From: Plazaster borealis
Taxonomy: Eukaryota > Echinodermata > Asteroidea > Forcipulatida > Labidiasteridae
Length of the DNA: 64,000 nt
Assembly (NCBI GenBank): GCA_021014325.1
Contig: CM037473.1
Coordinates: 5,085,501 to 5,149,500 of the forward strand
Reading direction: 5' to 3'
Shown: in pieces, positions 21,376 to 34,500 of the stretch
Position numbering within the stretch: position 1 is the stretch's first letter
Layout of the letters: each line of letters begins with the position of its first letter
Position numbers and translations under genes: made by a program
Notes under the pieces: model-generated
Told to the model about the DNA's origin: nothing
Database searches by the model: none
Seen by the model: only the letters and a program-made list of their open reading frames with translations

Positions 21376-22659
21376 TGTGTACAATGTGTGTACCGCGTGT
21401 GTACCACCTGAACAAATGTACACTTTGGTTGACGCACCTCCAAGTCAAACCGTCAATGCCATCTCCCTCTCATCAAACTAGAGTCCTTCTTTTCATCTCA
21501 AACCTACCCCCCCACCCCAAACAGGTGTCCCTCTCCTTTCATGAACCCGTGAAAAAAACCCATCATGTCTCTGTCCTCTATGTCCCTGCGTCATAATTGG
21601 CAGCGTGAACAACATTCCTCCCGGCTTGGTCTTCATGACAACACCCGATGGTGTGTAAACCACATCGAGTGTCTACCGCTTTGACCTTTGCTCAGAATCC
21701 CTTTTTTTGCTAAGAATCCTGAGGTGATTCGGGGTCTCATCATTATTCATTATAATATATTATTTTATGATGGAGAGAATCGATGTGTAAATTGCCATTC
21801 ACTGGACCGCATTTTTGAGTTGTGGTCCGGGAGTGGAATGTGGTTGTTTGGATGATGATGGTGGGTTGATTTCATGTTTGGTCAACCACAGTCGCTGTAC
21901 AAGATAAAAAAACCCAAGGTTTTTTGTTGATATTCACTGATAATTGCTGCAGTGGAGATGCGTGTTCATGAGTAGTACAATGTACATATGTATACTGTAT
22001 GTAGTTTGTATTTAATATGTAATTAGTAATGGTTGAATTATTCAAATTACACACGAACAAACAATAGAGAAAGGGTCCTTTCTCTATCAGACTTTGCAAT
22101 GACTCATTTCACCTTCTACATGTGCTTGCATTTAAGACATACTCAATTCTATTCAGATGTTCTGGGTGCTGGATGGAGTGTATTGTGCACTCACGTTTTG
22201 TCCGAGAGTCTGGGATCCAGACACTACCCAGTCTATAGGAGTAGAATCGATCAACTAGAGCAATTCCATGGTTTCATGCTGTAGCAATGGTCCAAGTTCT
22301 AGACCGCTGTGGGGGTTTTTATTTTATATTTGAACGATTGCTCAGGTTTTTTCTATAGTGTACACATGAGACCTTATTGAATACAAAGCATACTTGCAGT
22401 CTTAAGTCAGTACATTGCATTGTTGTTGATGTATGGAAATTTGCTTCACCTTTACATTCTACAAGTATGAACATAGGGTATGAACTACGTACTAATTCAA
22501 GCTACAGTTTGTGTGAGTTCCACATGTACATGTAGCTATTAAAATAAAGCTAGGCTGATCCTATCAGGATGACTGGTCCTACTTTACTGCATTGACTTCC
22601 GGTACATACTGACGCCGAGTAAACACTGTACATGTACAGAAGAGTTAATTATTACTACA

Positions 22660-22815
22660 CCCCCGAACAAAGATATTGATAAAATAGGGAGATCGCCAAC
22701 ATAAGGCTAGATAGCTTAGTTGATAGAGCACTGGCACGTTAATCCGGAGGACATTGGTTCAAATCCCGCTCTAATAAATTTTTCTTTGTTCAACCCCAAA
22801 TTACATACACAGAGA
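22660..22815 (+). mobile_element. tRNA-derived SINE, family S2
   Basis: The tRNA-like part (22705-22776) is GCTAGATAGCTTAGTTGATA-GAGCA, then ACGTTAATCCGGAGG, then GGTTCAAATCCCGCTCT. The loop contains GTT, suggesting an Asn-like ancestor. The flanks (ACAAAGATATT and GGGAGA-CGCCAAC upstream, TTTTTCTTTGTTCAACCC downstream) recur at 55590-55740, so the unit is a repeat rather than a tRNA gene. Confidence 0.7.
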
Positions 22816-23613
22816 TCATTGTCATTTGTCGTCCATTATTTTGCCATGATGTATATATTCACTGCCGCAACGCTCTGATATTTAATATTGAACTGGCGCC
22901 CGCCCAAAGGATAATTATTGATCGGCTTCGCCTCGTGAAATAGAATAGTCCAGATTTCACTTTGTGATGTTCTGTGACAATGCATCCAATATTTGTATAG
23001 AGTAACCTGTGCTTCCAAGTGTCACATTTATTTAAATGATAGGCATCGGTGTCGTCCCAACTGGAGGTCTGGTCCCCCGTTTATTGTTATGTCTTACCAT
23101 GGAGGCGCAGCTAACATTTAGACAGTGTGGACGCATGCTTCCACATACAGGCACGCTGTGATTAGTACGAAATGTAAACAACAAAGTGCTTGCTGATATT
23201 TTAGTATCTTAACATTTGATCAGGGTCAAAAGTCCACTTGAAGTGTTTTAGGAGTTCCAATAAATAAAAAGTTTCAAACTTCAATTGAAATGCTGATGTA
23301 CAAGCCTGAAATTCCTTCAGGAGCTTTCTTTTGAAAACTAAAAAGAGGAAAAGAAACCTCAAAAAACAAACCAACAAACAGCGGATGTTTTTGCCAACTG
23401 GTGGTTGATAAGTTATGTATATAGGAAGCCCTCAGTGGCAAATTGAAAAATAATTGTGAAGGCTTTGCAAATATTTCAATGCAATTACTCTTAAAGGCTA
23501 CAGTATATATAATAGGCAAGTCTGTGATTCTGTTTTGCAATTCACATGTTAAAGCAGTCACGTGAATCTGAGTTTTAAAAAAATGAAAATTATCAAATTT
23601 CAGTTTGCTCTTT

Positions 23614-23967
23614 TCTAATAATAATAATATAACAATAATTTGAGAGGCTAATCATCCTTAATAGCAGCTGAGACTGATTTGCAAAGGACACGGCTACAAC
23701 CGTGGTTGAGCCGCAGGCATAAAGTGCCGTTCGGTAGCCAGCCACATCGACCCATATATGACCAAAGAGCCAGCCACAGATCGAAAGTTTTTTACTTTTC
23801 CTAAGGGGGAGGTTGGGGGTGGGGGCCAAAAAGGGAAACAAATCTTGTGACACAGGAGAGAACCAACGTACACATTTACTCTCATTCAGCTGTAGTTGGG
23901 AATCGAACCAGGGCCACAGTAGTGAGAGGCAAGCCCTTTAGGCACTAGCCACCCATGCCACCCAATG
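23614..23967 (-). mobile_element. tRNA-derived SINE, family S4, near full-length
   Basis: On the minus strand it starts GGGTGGCATGGGTGGCTAGT, then CTGGTTCGATTCCCAACT as B-box. The body reads ATATATGGGTCGATGTGGCT and ACCGAACGGCACTTTATGCC, and the 3' end is TTATTATTATTAG. The two long frames on this strand are read-throughs of the SINE. Confidence 0.7.
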
Positions 23968-24982
23968 CATTGTCAAAAACAAAGCTACATGTCAGTTTAT
24001 GAAGTGTATGCTGCCTGTACTTACGTTGTAATTTTGAAAACATTTTAGCGACACCTTTGAATGATTTTACCTCATCTCTTATATTAGTTTAATTTCACAA
24101 ATCTAAACATTCTGACAACCTGAACTCCCTTCGTTCTGATTTTGACCCTTCACCTTCCCTGGAAAACAAAGTTGCCCTTGTCCAAATGTTTGATTCTTTT
24201 GTTTGATGACTTCGCCCATTAAAGTACAACTACCATCCTATTGATAATAAACAATGATTGATAGAACAGATTTCCACCCCTTGGCACTTTATTTCATTTA
24301 TTTATCTGTTTATTGCATACTTGACATTGTGTCAAGGTAATATTATTGATAAGTGTAATAATATAAACATTCTTTGGTTCGGTGGAGGGGGAAAAAAGGA
24401 GAAATGTTTTGTGTCACATGAGATAATAGATCTAGAAAGTAAACATGAAGTTAAATTGAAAAGTTGCTTTATGAAATGTGATACCTCCTTCCCGTTTTCT
24501 GCTCTTAGATGTCTAACTGTTGTCAATGCAGGCCTCAATTTGGAGTATAAATACCCCAAATGTTAGATTTAAACTTTAAATAGCTATTTGTATAGATTTG
24601 AGAAAGTTATAAGCTTTTATTTAAGGTGTTGCACGAAAAGAACCTGCCAATAAGTGGCAATTAATTAAAAACTAAAAATGAATTATTGTTGGGATCCCGA
24701 CATTATCATCTCCATCAGCCATTGTACAAACAATGTTGCATGTGGATGCATTTTGTGCATTGTCCGGGGCACAATGCTAAAGTTGATGTATGTTTTTTGT
24801 TATGAAACTTTATTATCTGTCAAAATTTGTTTAGAGATAAAGTTCTTTTAACAATATTTTCTCGGCAAAAATCGAGCCATTTAACTTAAAGGTTTAGGCC
24901 TACAGGTACATGTTACAACCATGTGATGAGTAGGAGAACCAGGGTTGAGAAAATGTAGTCACGAGTCTCTACTACATGTACA

Positions 24983-25436
24983 TGCAGGGCTTGGACTTGG
25001 GGGAGAAATCCACAAGACCACAGGGCTTGTGGCTCAAAATGTTTACTGGACCAGAATTCTTTTTTACAAGACTAGAATCAAAATAAGAAAAAACTTCCTG
25101 ACCCAGTTTAACAAAAGTTAACTTTAAGTTAACTGCTTTCATTGGAACAAGCGCTAAGGTATGTAAGAGAAGATTGATTTCATTTGTCTTTATGGGTATT
25201 TAGTATACTTCATTATGCCATTACTCAGTACAATTGAAAGGTATTTTATTAGACTCAACGTCAACATTTGAACACATTTTATTTTTTGTTCAAGAGGTTA
25301 CACAGTGCTGGCTATTCTTCGATATTCAATTAAAAAACACAAGACCGCCGGACTTGTCCGGTCAAACGTTTACGGGCCCGACACCAAAAATACTTGCCTC
25401 GGGCTTGTGGTCCAGTGTAAAATTCGAGCCCTGCTA
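24983..25436 (+). mobile_element. family C element
   Basis: Starts CAGGGCTTGGACTTGGGGGA, GAAATCCACAAGACC, and ends AAGACCGCCGGACTTGTCCG, GTGTAAAATTCGAGCCCTG. The CAGGGCT termini are inverted (AGCCCTG). Six further copies or fragments lie in the window. Non-coding. Confidence 0.75.
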
Positions 25437-25487
25437 CATTTTCAATGTACATGGGTCTCTATCGATGAGTCTTCAGAAAGGATATTT

Positions 25488-26030
25488 AGAGTGTGGGCGA
25501 GAGCAGTGACAAAGTATTGATTCAGAGTTGTGTTGAACGTGAATGCGGATAATACATTGTGACTTAATACAAACTTGTACAAAAGATTCACCAACACTTG
25601 TGTATGATTTGCACTAACCTCTGTACTATAGTGAGTGAAACATGTGTGAAATCAACTTACAATCTCACCAGATTTAGAGCGTGGGCGACAACAGCATTGA
25701 CAAAATATCGGTTCAAACTTGTGTTGAACATGAATGCAGAATACATTGTGACTTTAGTTTAAATATAAACTTGTATAAAAGATTCACCAACTTTTGTGAA
25801 TGATTTGCACCAATCTCTGTATTCAGTGAGTGAAACATGTGTGGAAACAAATTACATGTACAATCTCACCAGAGTTAGAGTATGGTCGAGAGCTTTGACA
25901 CAAACGTGTGGCTTAAACGTGAGTTGAACATAATTGCGAAGTATTAAGTATAAAAACTTATATCAAAGATTCACCAAACTGTGCTCAACTTTTGTTACTG
26001 ATGTGCACCAATCTCTGTACTCATTAAGTT
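25488..26030. repeat. tandem array, three units of about 190 bp
   Basis: Units begin at about 25488 (GAGTGTGGGCGAGAGCAGTG), 25676 (GAGCGTGGGCGACAACAGCA) and 25877 (GAGTATGGTCGAGAGC). Each continues with TTGTGTTGAACGTGAATGCG-like, AAAGATTCACCAA and TTTGCACTAACCTCTGTACT-like blocks. The third is shortened and the most diverged. Confidence 0.8.
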
Positions 26031-26529
26031 CAGTAAATCTTTATGTCTCTGAATGTTCACATAACACTGGCTTTACACAGTTTACACACACAGTATTTAA
26101 CAGCAGCAGTGCTTTTCTTTGTAATGTCGAGCACAGCCTGCCATCCAGCAGTCCCACATTGTTGACTAACAGTCTACATTCTTTGGAAGTGGTAGCGTGC
26201 ACAAACAAGACTTAACGTCCCCGATTTTGCGGATGAGGAATATTTGCGCTTCTAATCCCCAGCAGTGTTTAGACAACCCCACCAGGTCAGCGACTGTGGG
26301 TGCGTGATCATTACTAGACTGTTATAACAGATTAAGGTCCAAATGAGACATTGTGCCACATTCCCTACTTGTTACATGTTTCTAGGATTTATTACATGAT
26401 TTGTTTTGAAATCCGGTATATAGACCTTAAATGCACATGACGTTATTTGAGTTGGGCGCTCTCGCCTAAAGGTCATTTGAATGTTGTTTGTTGGCCCCTT
26501 TTGCAGTGATTCTAGCTACATGTATGTAC

Positions 26530-26770
26530 TGTACGGGCACAGGTTGGCTCGGTGGTTTCTTTCCCTACCTTTCACCTCTATGGACCCCGGTTCGAATCCG
26601 ACCTCAGACCTGGAGCCTTGCATGTGGATTGTATTTTCAGTCCCTACCTGATTGCGTGTTTTTTTTTCTCATTTGGGGTTTTCCTACCGTTAAAACTTAA
26701 CATTTCTTCTCGCTTACTATTCATCCTGTTATTGGCGCTAATTGTGCTTTTGGATGTGTAGGCCTAATAA
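26530..26770 (+). mobile_element. tRNA-derived SINE, family S5 (probable)
   Basis: GGTTGGCTCGGTGGTTTCTT serves as A-box region and CCGGTTCGAATCCGACC as B-box, followed by a body with GGGGTTTTCCTACCGTTAAA and an AATAAAAAA end. Only one copy was seen here, so its repeat status rests on the tRNA-like head. Confidence 0.5.
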
Positions 26771-26951
26771 AAAATGTTTAATTAGTTAAATTAACCAGTT
26801 GTCATTCTACAGACTGTGAAGTTGAGGGTGGGGGCACTTTATCATGAAAATAAGAACTATGAATTGATTCAAAGAACACCATCAGTCTTTGCTCTGCGAT
26901 TGAATTACTCAAAGTACAGTATTTGTTGAATCATTCCATAGAGAATACACC

Positions 26952-27148
26952 AGGGCTCGATTTTCATAGAGCTGCTTAAGCAGAAAATATTGCTTAACAA
27001 TTTTCTGCTTAGCAGAAATGAGCAGGATACCAGTCACAAATTGTACACGTGACATGGTAGTTTTGCTGGTAACAGTAGTCTGGTAAGCATAATTAATTTG
27101 TGCTTAGCAATTTTCTGAGCTTAAGCAGCTCTATGAAATTGGGCCCAG
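26952..27148. mobile_element. inverted-repeat element, family B copy 1
   Basis: TTTTCATAGAGCTGCTTAAG at the left pairs with CTTAAGCAGCTCTATGAAAT at the right, followed by TGGGCCC. The core has GAAATGAGCAGGATACCAGT. The left tip reads CAGGGCTCGA, the family C terminus, instead of the usual TGGGCCCAA. Confidence 0.75.
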
Positions 27149-27482
27149 GGCTCGCCTTCGGGGAAGAAATCCACAAGACTGCAGGGCTTGTAGCTCAAAA
27201 CCTTTACTTGACTAGAATCAAAATGAGAAGAAAACTATCTACAAAGTTTCACATTTGAGCTGTTTATGGAACAAGCACTAAGAGAAGATTTATCTCATTT
27301 TTCTTATGGGTAATACTTCAATACTCAACAGAATTGAAAGATTGGTATTTATCAGTTTATACTAAAATTGCAGTGATGTGTTATTATTCAAAAACACAAG
27401 ACTGCCAGACTTGTACGGTCTTAAGTTTACTGGCCCGACGCTAAAATCACTGGCCTCGGGCCAGTGTTAATTTCGAGCCTTG
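27143..27482 (+). mobile_element. family C element abutting family B
   Basis: CAGGGCTCGCCTTCGGGGAA to TTAATTTCGAGCCTTGTA, with the internal ACAAGACTGCCAGACTTGTA and CACTGGCCTCGGGCCAGTG. Shorter than 24983-25436. Confidence 0.7.
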
Positions 27483-28838
27483 TATTACATGCTCTTTGGT
27501 TTAACCATGTTCTGTACACCGTTGCCAAATCATCATGTCAATTTCGTACATCATCAGCTCATATGCCACACAAACATGTCACTGAAACAAGTAGTGAGCC
27601 CTCTCTTGTCAACTAGCTTTCTGTCTTTATGCTCAACACATTCAGTGATAGCACCCTCTTGCTCTGAAAGGTGACTTTGGGAAATAGCATTTAAAGACCA
27701 CCCAAAATCACCTTTGCTTATTTTGATTGCCCATGGATTGCCCAATTGACAACATGTAGTGTTCGATGTCAACGTACATGTACATAAAACTGTTCACAAA
27801 AACCCATACAAAGCCCAAAAAGGGGGTTTTTTCTCCTTTTTTTCACTCAAATTAGATTATTATTTATTTATTTTTATTTCCAAGCAAACAGTACATACAG
27901 AGAATAAACAGTAAAAATAGGACTGCGCAGAGAACAAACCTGCGGATAACCAAATAGCGAAAATAATCACTATCTAACGGCGATCCAGACAATAAAAACC
28001 TACAAAAGGCACAAAAAAGTACAAGAACAAATACGTCATAAAAACTGTGAAAATTACACACAAAATATCAATTTAAATAAAATCTATAGATCACCCAAAT
28101 TTGACAGTCAAATTCTTTCCCATGGCATACTCTGAGTGTGAGCCAAATTCTGTGCTTCTATCATCAAAGGCAAAGTTCAGGCCTGGAATTACATAAAGGC
28201 TAGGGAGGCCATGGCCTCTGTTGCCCCATGGCTTGGCCTTGATGCCCCTTCAATAGTTTCCCATAGACTTAAAGATTTTCCAATTGAAGTACCCTACTTG
28301 CAAAATGAAAATGGCCTAGCCTGCTAAAAGATGAAATCCCAGGACAGAAAGTCCCCAAATATTTCCCCTATCTACCCTGCCCACTAAGAACAACAATTCA
28401 CCAAGCATGCTGTATCAAATTATTATCAGCAGTAACCACACTTGGTCAACTTAATTGAAATTAACTTTTCCTTTTAATACCAAATTGTAAATCACCATAA
28501 ACACAGGATAAAATGACCTGGGCCTTTTCACCCGGAACATCAAAGGTAGCCGCTCACTCGTCAAGAGCATCTGCATTGATCGTTAACATACATAATCTGA
28601 CTGTACCAGGACTTCTAAGCTGATTAATTCTGAAGTAATTTCACCTTGTACATGCTGTACGAAAGCAGCGCATAATTTTAATCCAAAGTTTTTGTATTTG
28701 AGAGGAAATTTGAACTTAATTTCGAGGCTTTCAATGTTTTTAGTGGTTCAATGCCATCCACATTTTAGCAATAGAGTTGACCTGTAGCTAAGTGTGCATT
28801 ACTCTAATGTCAACACTTTGGATTTTGATATTGACTCG
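27483..28838. other. giant intron, mostly unrecognised
   Basis: Includes a T-rich retroposon-like tail at 27853-27895 (minus orientation) and a stretch at 28180-28290 related to repeat N. No exon was supported. Confidence 0.4.
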
Positions 28839-29216
28839 TTAAAGGCACTGAACACATTTGGAAATTGTCAAAGACCAGTGTTCTCACTTGGTGTATCCCA
28901 ACATATATGCATAAAATAACAAGCCTGTGAAAATTTGGGCTCAATTGGTCATAGAAGTTGCAAGAAAATGATAAAAGAAAAAACACCCTAGGTGTACAAA
29001 TTTGTGTGCTTTCAGATATAGGAATAAAAACTTCATGCAAGAAGTTTTTATTATTTTAGTGAGAAATTACCTCTTTCTCAAAACTACGTTACTTCAAAGG
29101 GAGTCGTTTCCTACAATGTTTTATACTATCAACAGCTCTCTGTTGCTTGTTACCAAGTAAGTTTTTATGCTTATATTTGTTTTCAGTCATTACCAAACGT
29201 GTACGATACCTTTAAA
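28839..29216. mobile_element. family A copy 7
   Basis: TTAA-AGGCACTGAACACATTTGG and CCAAACGTGTACGATACCT-TTAA. Central palindrome AAAACTTCATGCAAGAAGTTTT with one mismatch pair. Confidence 0.8.
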
Positions 29217-29429
29217 GGAAAAGTACGTTACGTTTTTAGGAGGACGGAATACAAATTAAAGATTATTCTCCAGTTTAAAAAAAAATTGTTGTAGAGGTTG
29301 GAGGAGAACCCTTCATTTTGGGCAAACCATCATAATCAGGTAGGGACTCAATACCCTCTTTTTTTTTCAATTTGTTTGCCCTTTGGAAAATCAGAAAAAC
29401 TGTGATAAATTTGCCTGAAATGCTAGCTG

Positions 29430-29675
29430 TGACACCATGTGTACATGTAGGTCAGCCCTTGTATTGTACTTGATAAAATGTTCCTATTTTTTCCCCCAAG
29501 AACCTAGTATCATGCCTGTCATACAGAAAATATTACTTAATAATTTCATGCTAAGCAAAAATAAGCAGGAAACCAGTCACAGACGGCACAATTTGTATGG
29601 CATTTTGGCCGGTGACCTCTAGTGAGCAAAATCGTTCTGTGCTTAGCTACTTTTTGTGCTTTAATTGGGCCCTGG
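29430..29675. mobile_element. family G fragment joined to family B fragment
   Basis: 29440-29521 carries GTCAGCCCTTGTATTGTACT and TAGTATCATGCCTG (family G end). 29520-29673 carries CAGAAAATATTACTTAATAA, GGAAACCAGTCACA and AATTGGGCCCTGG (family B end). Confidence 0.5.
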
Positions 29676-30262
29676 TTGGAGGTGGGATTCTCACTGGGGT
29701 CCACCCACAGAAGTGAAAGGTAGGGCACGCAGCCTCGCTACCATGGGCAGCTCCGTATCGATACCTCTCCTCACTAACCCCTGGGAGGGAAACACTGAAA
29801 ATCAACGCCGATTGGCTCCCAAAAGTGACTGATTTGAACGCTTGTTAATAACATTCGAGCGCTTGTAGGGCGCTTGTCGAGCTCTTAGTATGCGCGTAAA
29901 AATGCATGTAGAACGTGTGTAAAAATGCAAGTATTTCGACGCAATACATTTCAAATAAATCATGTTTTTACATGGTCTCCCTAAACTGCATACAGTTAGA
30001 CGTATCACAAGATCGAAAAAGAATGGGAGGGGCCAGTTGCTCTATGACTTGATGCGTATTTTGACAGCGCGCTCTGCGTAGTCTCTAAAACAGAATGGAT
30101 CAACCACAGGACTAATTAAAATAGCCAAATAATGGGCTACTTTCGTTTCACAATTCCAGGCTGTACAATCGAGCAAGGCATTCTAGGAAAGAAAACAAAA
30201 TGGCGCGGCGAGACCGTACACCATGGGAACGAGGTTGCAAGGCACGATACCACTAAACCAAC

Positions 30263-30519
30263 CTGGGCCCAATTTCATGGGTCTGCTTACAGTTGAGCAA
30301 AGAATCGGCGCTGACGGAAGCAGGGAATTCTGCACATTTTGACAAGCGTATTTCACAGGTTAGCAGGGAATTTTGTCTTGTGCCCGTGCGCAGTGCACGT
30401 TATTAGGCATTCTTCGCATACACAGCTAGAGCTGAAAGTTGGCGCTTGCCCTGTAAATGAAGAATGGTGATCGCAAGCGCAGAATTCTGCGGTGAGCAGA
30501 TCCGTGAAATTGGGCCCTA
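30263..30519. mobile_element. family B, variant copy
   Basis: CTGGGCCCAATTTCATGG at the left and TCCGTGAAATTGGGCCC at the right. The interior is largely different from the other copies (AGAATCGGCGCTGACGG), a separate subfamily sharing the termini. Confidence 0.65.
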
Positions 30520-30734
30520 ATCAACCTGAAATATACCCGCTATCTGAAGTTGTGTTTGCTATCAAGGCAGTAAGGATCTCTTTCCCCTTATTGTCTGAGA
30601 CTTCTCAGTGTCGTTTTTCCAATCACATTTTCATCGGTCAGCTAATTTTCTCCCAGGCTTTTCTCCTCTATTGTATTTTCAAGTAATTTTAAGCAGGAGA
30701 GCCATGGCAATTTGTTTTGTGTACTTGTATAGAT

Positions 30735-30796
30735 GTCAATAAACCAAATCAATCAATCAATCATTCAATCAATCAGTCAATCAATCAATCATAATG
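30735..30796 (+). repeat. (AATC)n microsatellite, retroposon tail
   Basis: ATGTCAATAAACC followed by AATC repeats with a few changes. The AATAAA-plus-tetranucleotide pattern is typical of a non-LTR element end. Confidence 0.65.
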
Positions 30797-31284
30797 GACT
30801 GGAGCTACTGCCACGAGTTTTTCTGAAAAGGTCATGGCATTGGGGGAGTTCTAACTAGGATTTTTCATGGAGACATTGAGTCACTTTGCTTACATGTACT
30901 GTACAGATCTCTCTAACAAACACTAATATCACATCGATCACGGCACCTTCCTATCCTGACATTTAAAGTACGAAATTTTTAATAATGCAAATAAGCAAGT
31001 ACATGTAGCAATATTGCCCAGAGGAAGAAAATCGCTACGTAGTTGTGTCACTTTTACGTTGCATTTTCACCGCCGGGATAAATTATCACTCGGGGGGCCT
31101 AAGAATTCTTATTGTGGTAAACATAAACAAGTGCAATCAAAGGACCAAGTTTGTTAGTTCTCTGGAACCATTGTATGAAGCAACAATAGTCTGGGAAAGA
31201 GTTACGTGTTTTCAAAAATCTTCTTGAATTACTCTTGGGGAGAAAAGGAATTATAAAGATTTTTAAAAGGATCAATAATTCTAA

Positions 31285-31505
31285 TTGATTCTAAGCGGTA
31301 CCCACTGCTATAACCTTGGATTCGAACTGCCTCTAGCCAATGGGCTGGCTGGGTGGTCTAGCAATGCAAAAGTCGTGGGTTCGAATCTCACCCAAGTGAT
31401 TTGCCTGTGGATTTTGTTCACAGAACTCGGGAAAGTACTGAGTAGGCCTGCAGTGTACATGTATACAGTACTTAATACACATCAGTGTAATTGTAAAAAC
31501 AAATT
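31285..31505 (+). mobile_element. tRNA-derived SINE, family S3
   Basis: GGATTCGAACTGCCTCTAGC, then a tRNA-like block GGCTGGCTGGGTGGTCTAGC...GTGGGTTCGAATCTCACCC, then ACTCGGGAAAGTACTGAGTA and ACACATCAGTGTA. It matches 42630-42890 in reverse. Confidence 0.7.
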
Positions 31506-34500
31506 ATAATTCTAATCGATTTATGAAGAAAAATGTGAAGAAAAAATGCAATTGCATACTGAGCATTAATAAGTACAACTGTACATTTCCTATCCCCCAA
31601 GCCTACTTACGCATGAGAAACCTGTAGATGATTATGTCTGTCTCACCCCGCTCTCATCCCTAGGGCGGATTTGGAAAGAGTTGGAACTATATATCCAACC
31701 GACGACCGCGTGGCGCTGTGAGCTGACAAGTTCATTGTCTGACAAACAGCCGCTGTATGGTACAGTGTACGGTACTGACAGGTATTAAACACTGTGAGGG
31801 TTTCATGCTCGGAGACCCCGAGAACATTGTTTGTGAGAGTAACATAGAGGGCCACTCCCCCGTCATACTGCTTAAGGCTGATGCGCGGTCTGTCGATACG
31901 ACATCTGAGACATATTGTTTATTAAGGAAAAAAGTATTATGGCACTTTGCAAACTGTGGATCTACTGACTTCAGTGGGCATTGGGTTATAATGAACTGCC
32001 TCTCAGAATAAAAGAAAAGAAAAAAAGAGTTGATGATTAAACACTTGTATAGAACTTTTTGTCATTTTCAACTTGTGCATTTTTATATATTTGAATATTT
32101 ATTAGAGCTTAAATTTGTTAAAGCTTGATACATGTACATGTACACTGCTTATGGAACGACCTTCCTGTCCCCATCAAGAACTGAGAAACTGTTTTTGGTG
32201 GCATTTTTCGTCCATCATAAAGGCTCTCCATACCCACCCGTTATTCAACCTGTTACTGGTTGTCCCCCCTCACCTACGGCTGTGTCTGGTGGCTGCGGCT
32301 GTTTCTAAGGTTGTTGCTATGGCCATTATGTTCTTTTAAATACTTGTCCAGTTGACGATCAAGCCACAGCCACTAATTTGGACTTGACTGTATTCTTTTT
32401 GGATCGGCTTGTATCCTTTAGTAATTTGACACTTAATAAATCCTGTTAGTACAAATGTTTGGGTGAAGACCAAAAACCTCTTTTATTTGCTCAGATATTG
32501 ATGTTTTCTTACTATTCCCAAAGCCTGAACACCCTGTGTTTGTTGTCTGCCAAACACTATAGTTATACATGTAGCTCTCTAGTTACATTGTAATTACATG
32601 ATAATAATAATAATAATAAAGAGAGATGTATAAAGTGCAAACAGTTGCAGATCGGTTCTGCCTGTACAAGCAAAAATGGATTAAACAAAATAAATTTAAT
32701 TAAAAACAACGATAATAAACAATTTTACAAAAAATTACGTCTGGACCAGCCAAAAACACAATAAGCAAAAAAAAAGTACATAATGTATATTTTTTAAACT
32801 TGCAGTGACAAGCAGAATGCTGCCCGAAAGGTTGATATGAAAATTATAAGTGTAGCCTATCTCATACATGTAAATGAGACCTTATCAGTTCATCAAAAGT
32901 TGATTTTGGACTTTAGGACTATTGTTGATTATGTTGATGAAGCACTGCACATTCTCACCCACTAACACATTAATGTTGGAGTCCAGGTACCCGTATTGTC
33001 TGTGGGCATTTGAATTAGTCAGCCACAAACTGTGCATTGCTTTGTTATTTCTAACAATACCTGCACCAATGCGTACTATTGCTTTCCTGTAATGTGATCC
33101 CCACAAAATGTCGGATATACGTTACAAACTGCAAGATGCGTCTACTGCGTCTGTGGGTCCTTTCTCTATGCTGTAACCTAGTCTGCTGTAGTGTAAGGGG
33201 GCCTCATGCATAATTCAGAGGTCGCGATTGGAGCTGTCTGGAGAAGACCTGTCATTCTATGTACAGATAGATGGAAATTTGAGTTTTCTTGATTTTTGCT
33301 GGAGGGACAGGCTGTATGGAGGAGAGTGGAATTTGAAGGAGAAGAAATTCCATCTTAGGGGAATTAAAGTAAGTTTGAAAAAAAACCCTACTTGAATATT
33401 GTTAACAAAGTGGTTTTGTACACAATGTGTCAGTTTGTAGTGTCAGTGACGATATAATGGCCTGTTTCACACCTAGAAGACTTGTCTTTTGTCAAATTTT
33501 CGCACCCCCCCCCAAAAAAAAGAAAACAAAAAAAAAAAAAAAAAAACTAATAATAAAAAATAAAAAAACTAGATTAAAAAAAAAAAAAAAAAAAAAATAA
33601 TAATAATAATAATAATAATAGAAAATAATAAATAATTTTTTTAAAAAAAAACCCCAAAACACCAAACAAACCGTGTGCTGGTACTCATCTGGGCATAGTC
33701 TTTATTCACAAAACCAAGTGAGATGCAGACTACTTCCAACCTCAGCTGCAGTTAAGTCTCGGTTGTTTTGTGTGTTAACTGTGAAGGACAGAAGTGGTGG
33801 TACCTGGCTGCAAAGTTCCATTGGAATTAATGAAGTAATTATGACAGGCTCTGATTCAGTTGGTTACTACAATGCAATCCGAGCGATAATCCCTGTTGTA
33901 AAGTTAGAAGTAACTTCCACCTGCTCACTTGGCACACAAACTGGCTCCATTAGCCTTTTTGAGATATGGTGGACACTATAGGAGTGAATTATTTTGTTTG
34001 GGTCTTTATGGACAAACTTACTTACCAAACAGTGGCCTATATGTATGTGATATGTGCACCATATCTCAAAACGGCTGATAGAAGAAGCGTGGAGCTAGTT
34101 TTTGTTTATTAGGCTTTATGTAAGACACATTCGATTGAAATGGACTTGTCTAAGACTCAGTGTCAGGTTAATGAGTTTCTGTCATAGGAAATGCCTTTGA
34201 GAGATGAAATGAGTGATTTTGGGAATTGAATTAAACAGGTGCCAGTGTTGCAACCCAAGGTAGTGATAAACGTTGTGCGCAAGGCAGATACATATACATA
34301 TGTAGAAGCGTGTGTGATGTACTGTGACCTACATACTGTACAGGTTCCAATTGTCCAGAAATAATACACATCAAAAGAATCTACACTAACATTGTTACAA
34401 ATTATTATAGATCGTTCCCGATAGACACCATCGTTTACAGGCAACTTGGGCTTCGGCTTTGAGCCGGGTCGTGCGTTCTAACTCTTCTAAGTTCTATGCA

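Noticed and set aside
22705..22776. tRNA-Asn-like gene
   Set aside because: The anticodon stem pairs poorly, and the sequence together with its flanks recurs at 55590-55740, so it is a SINE head.
31757..32011. 84-codon frame with moderately coding-like composition
   Set aside because: No acceptor or donor of quality in a compatible phase and no familiar protein wording.
33673..33981. 102-codon frame after the A-rich tract
   Set aside because: No homology, and it overlaps an inverted pair (33958-34071) that suggests a mobile element remnant.
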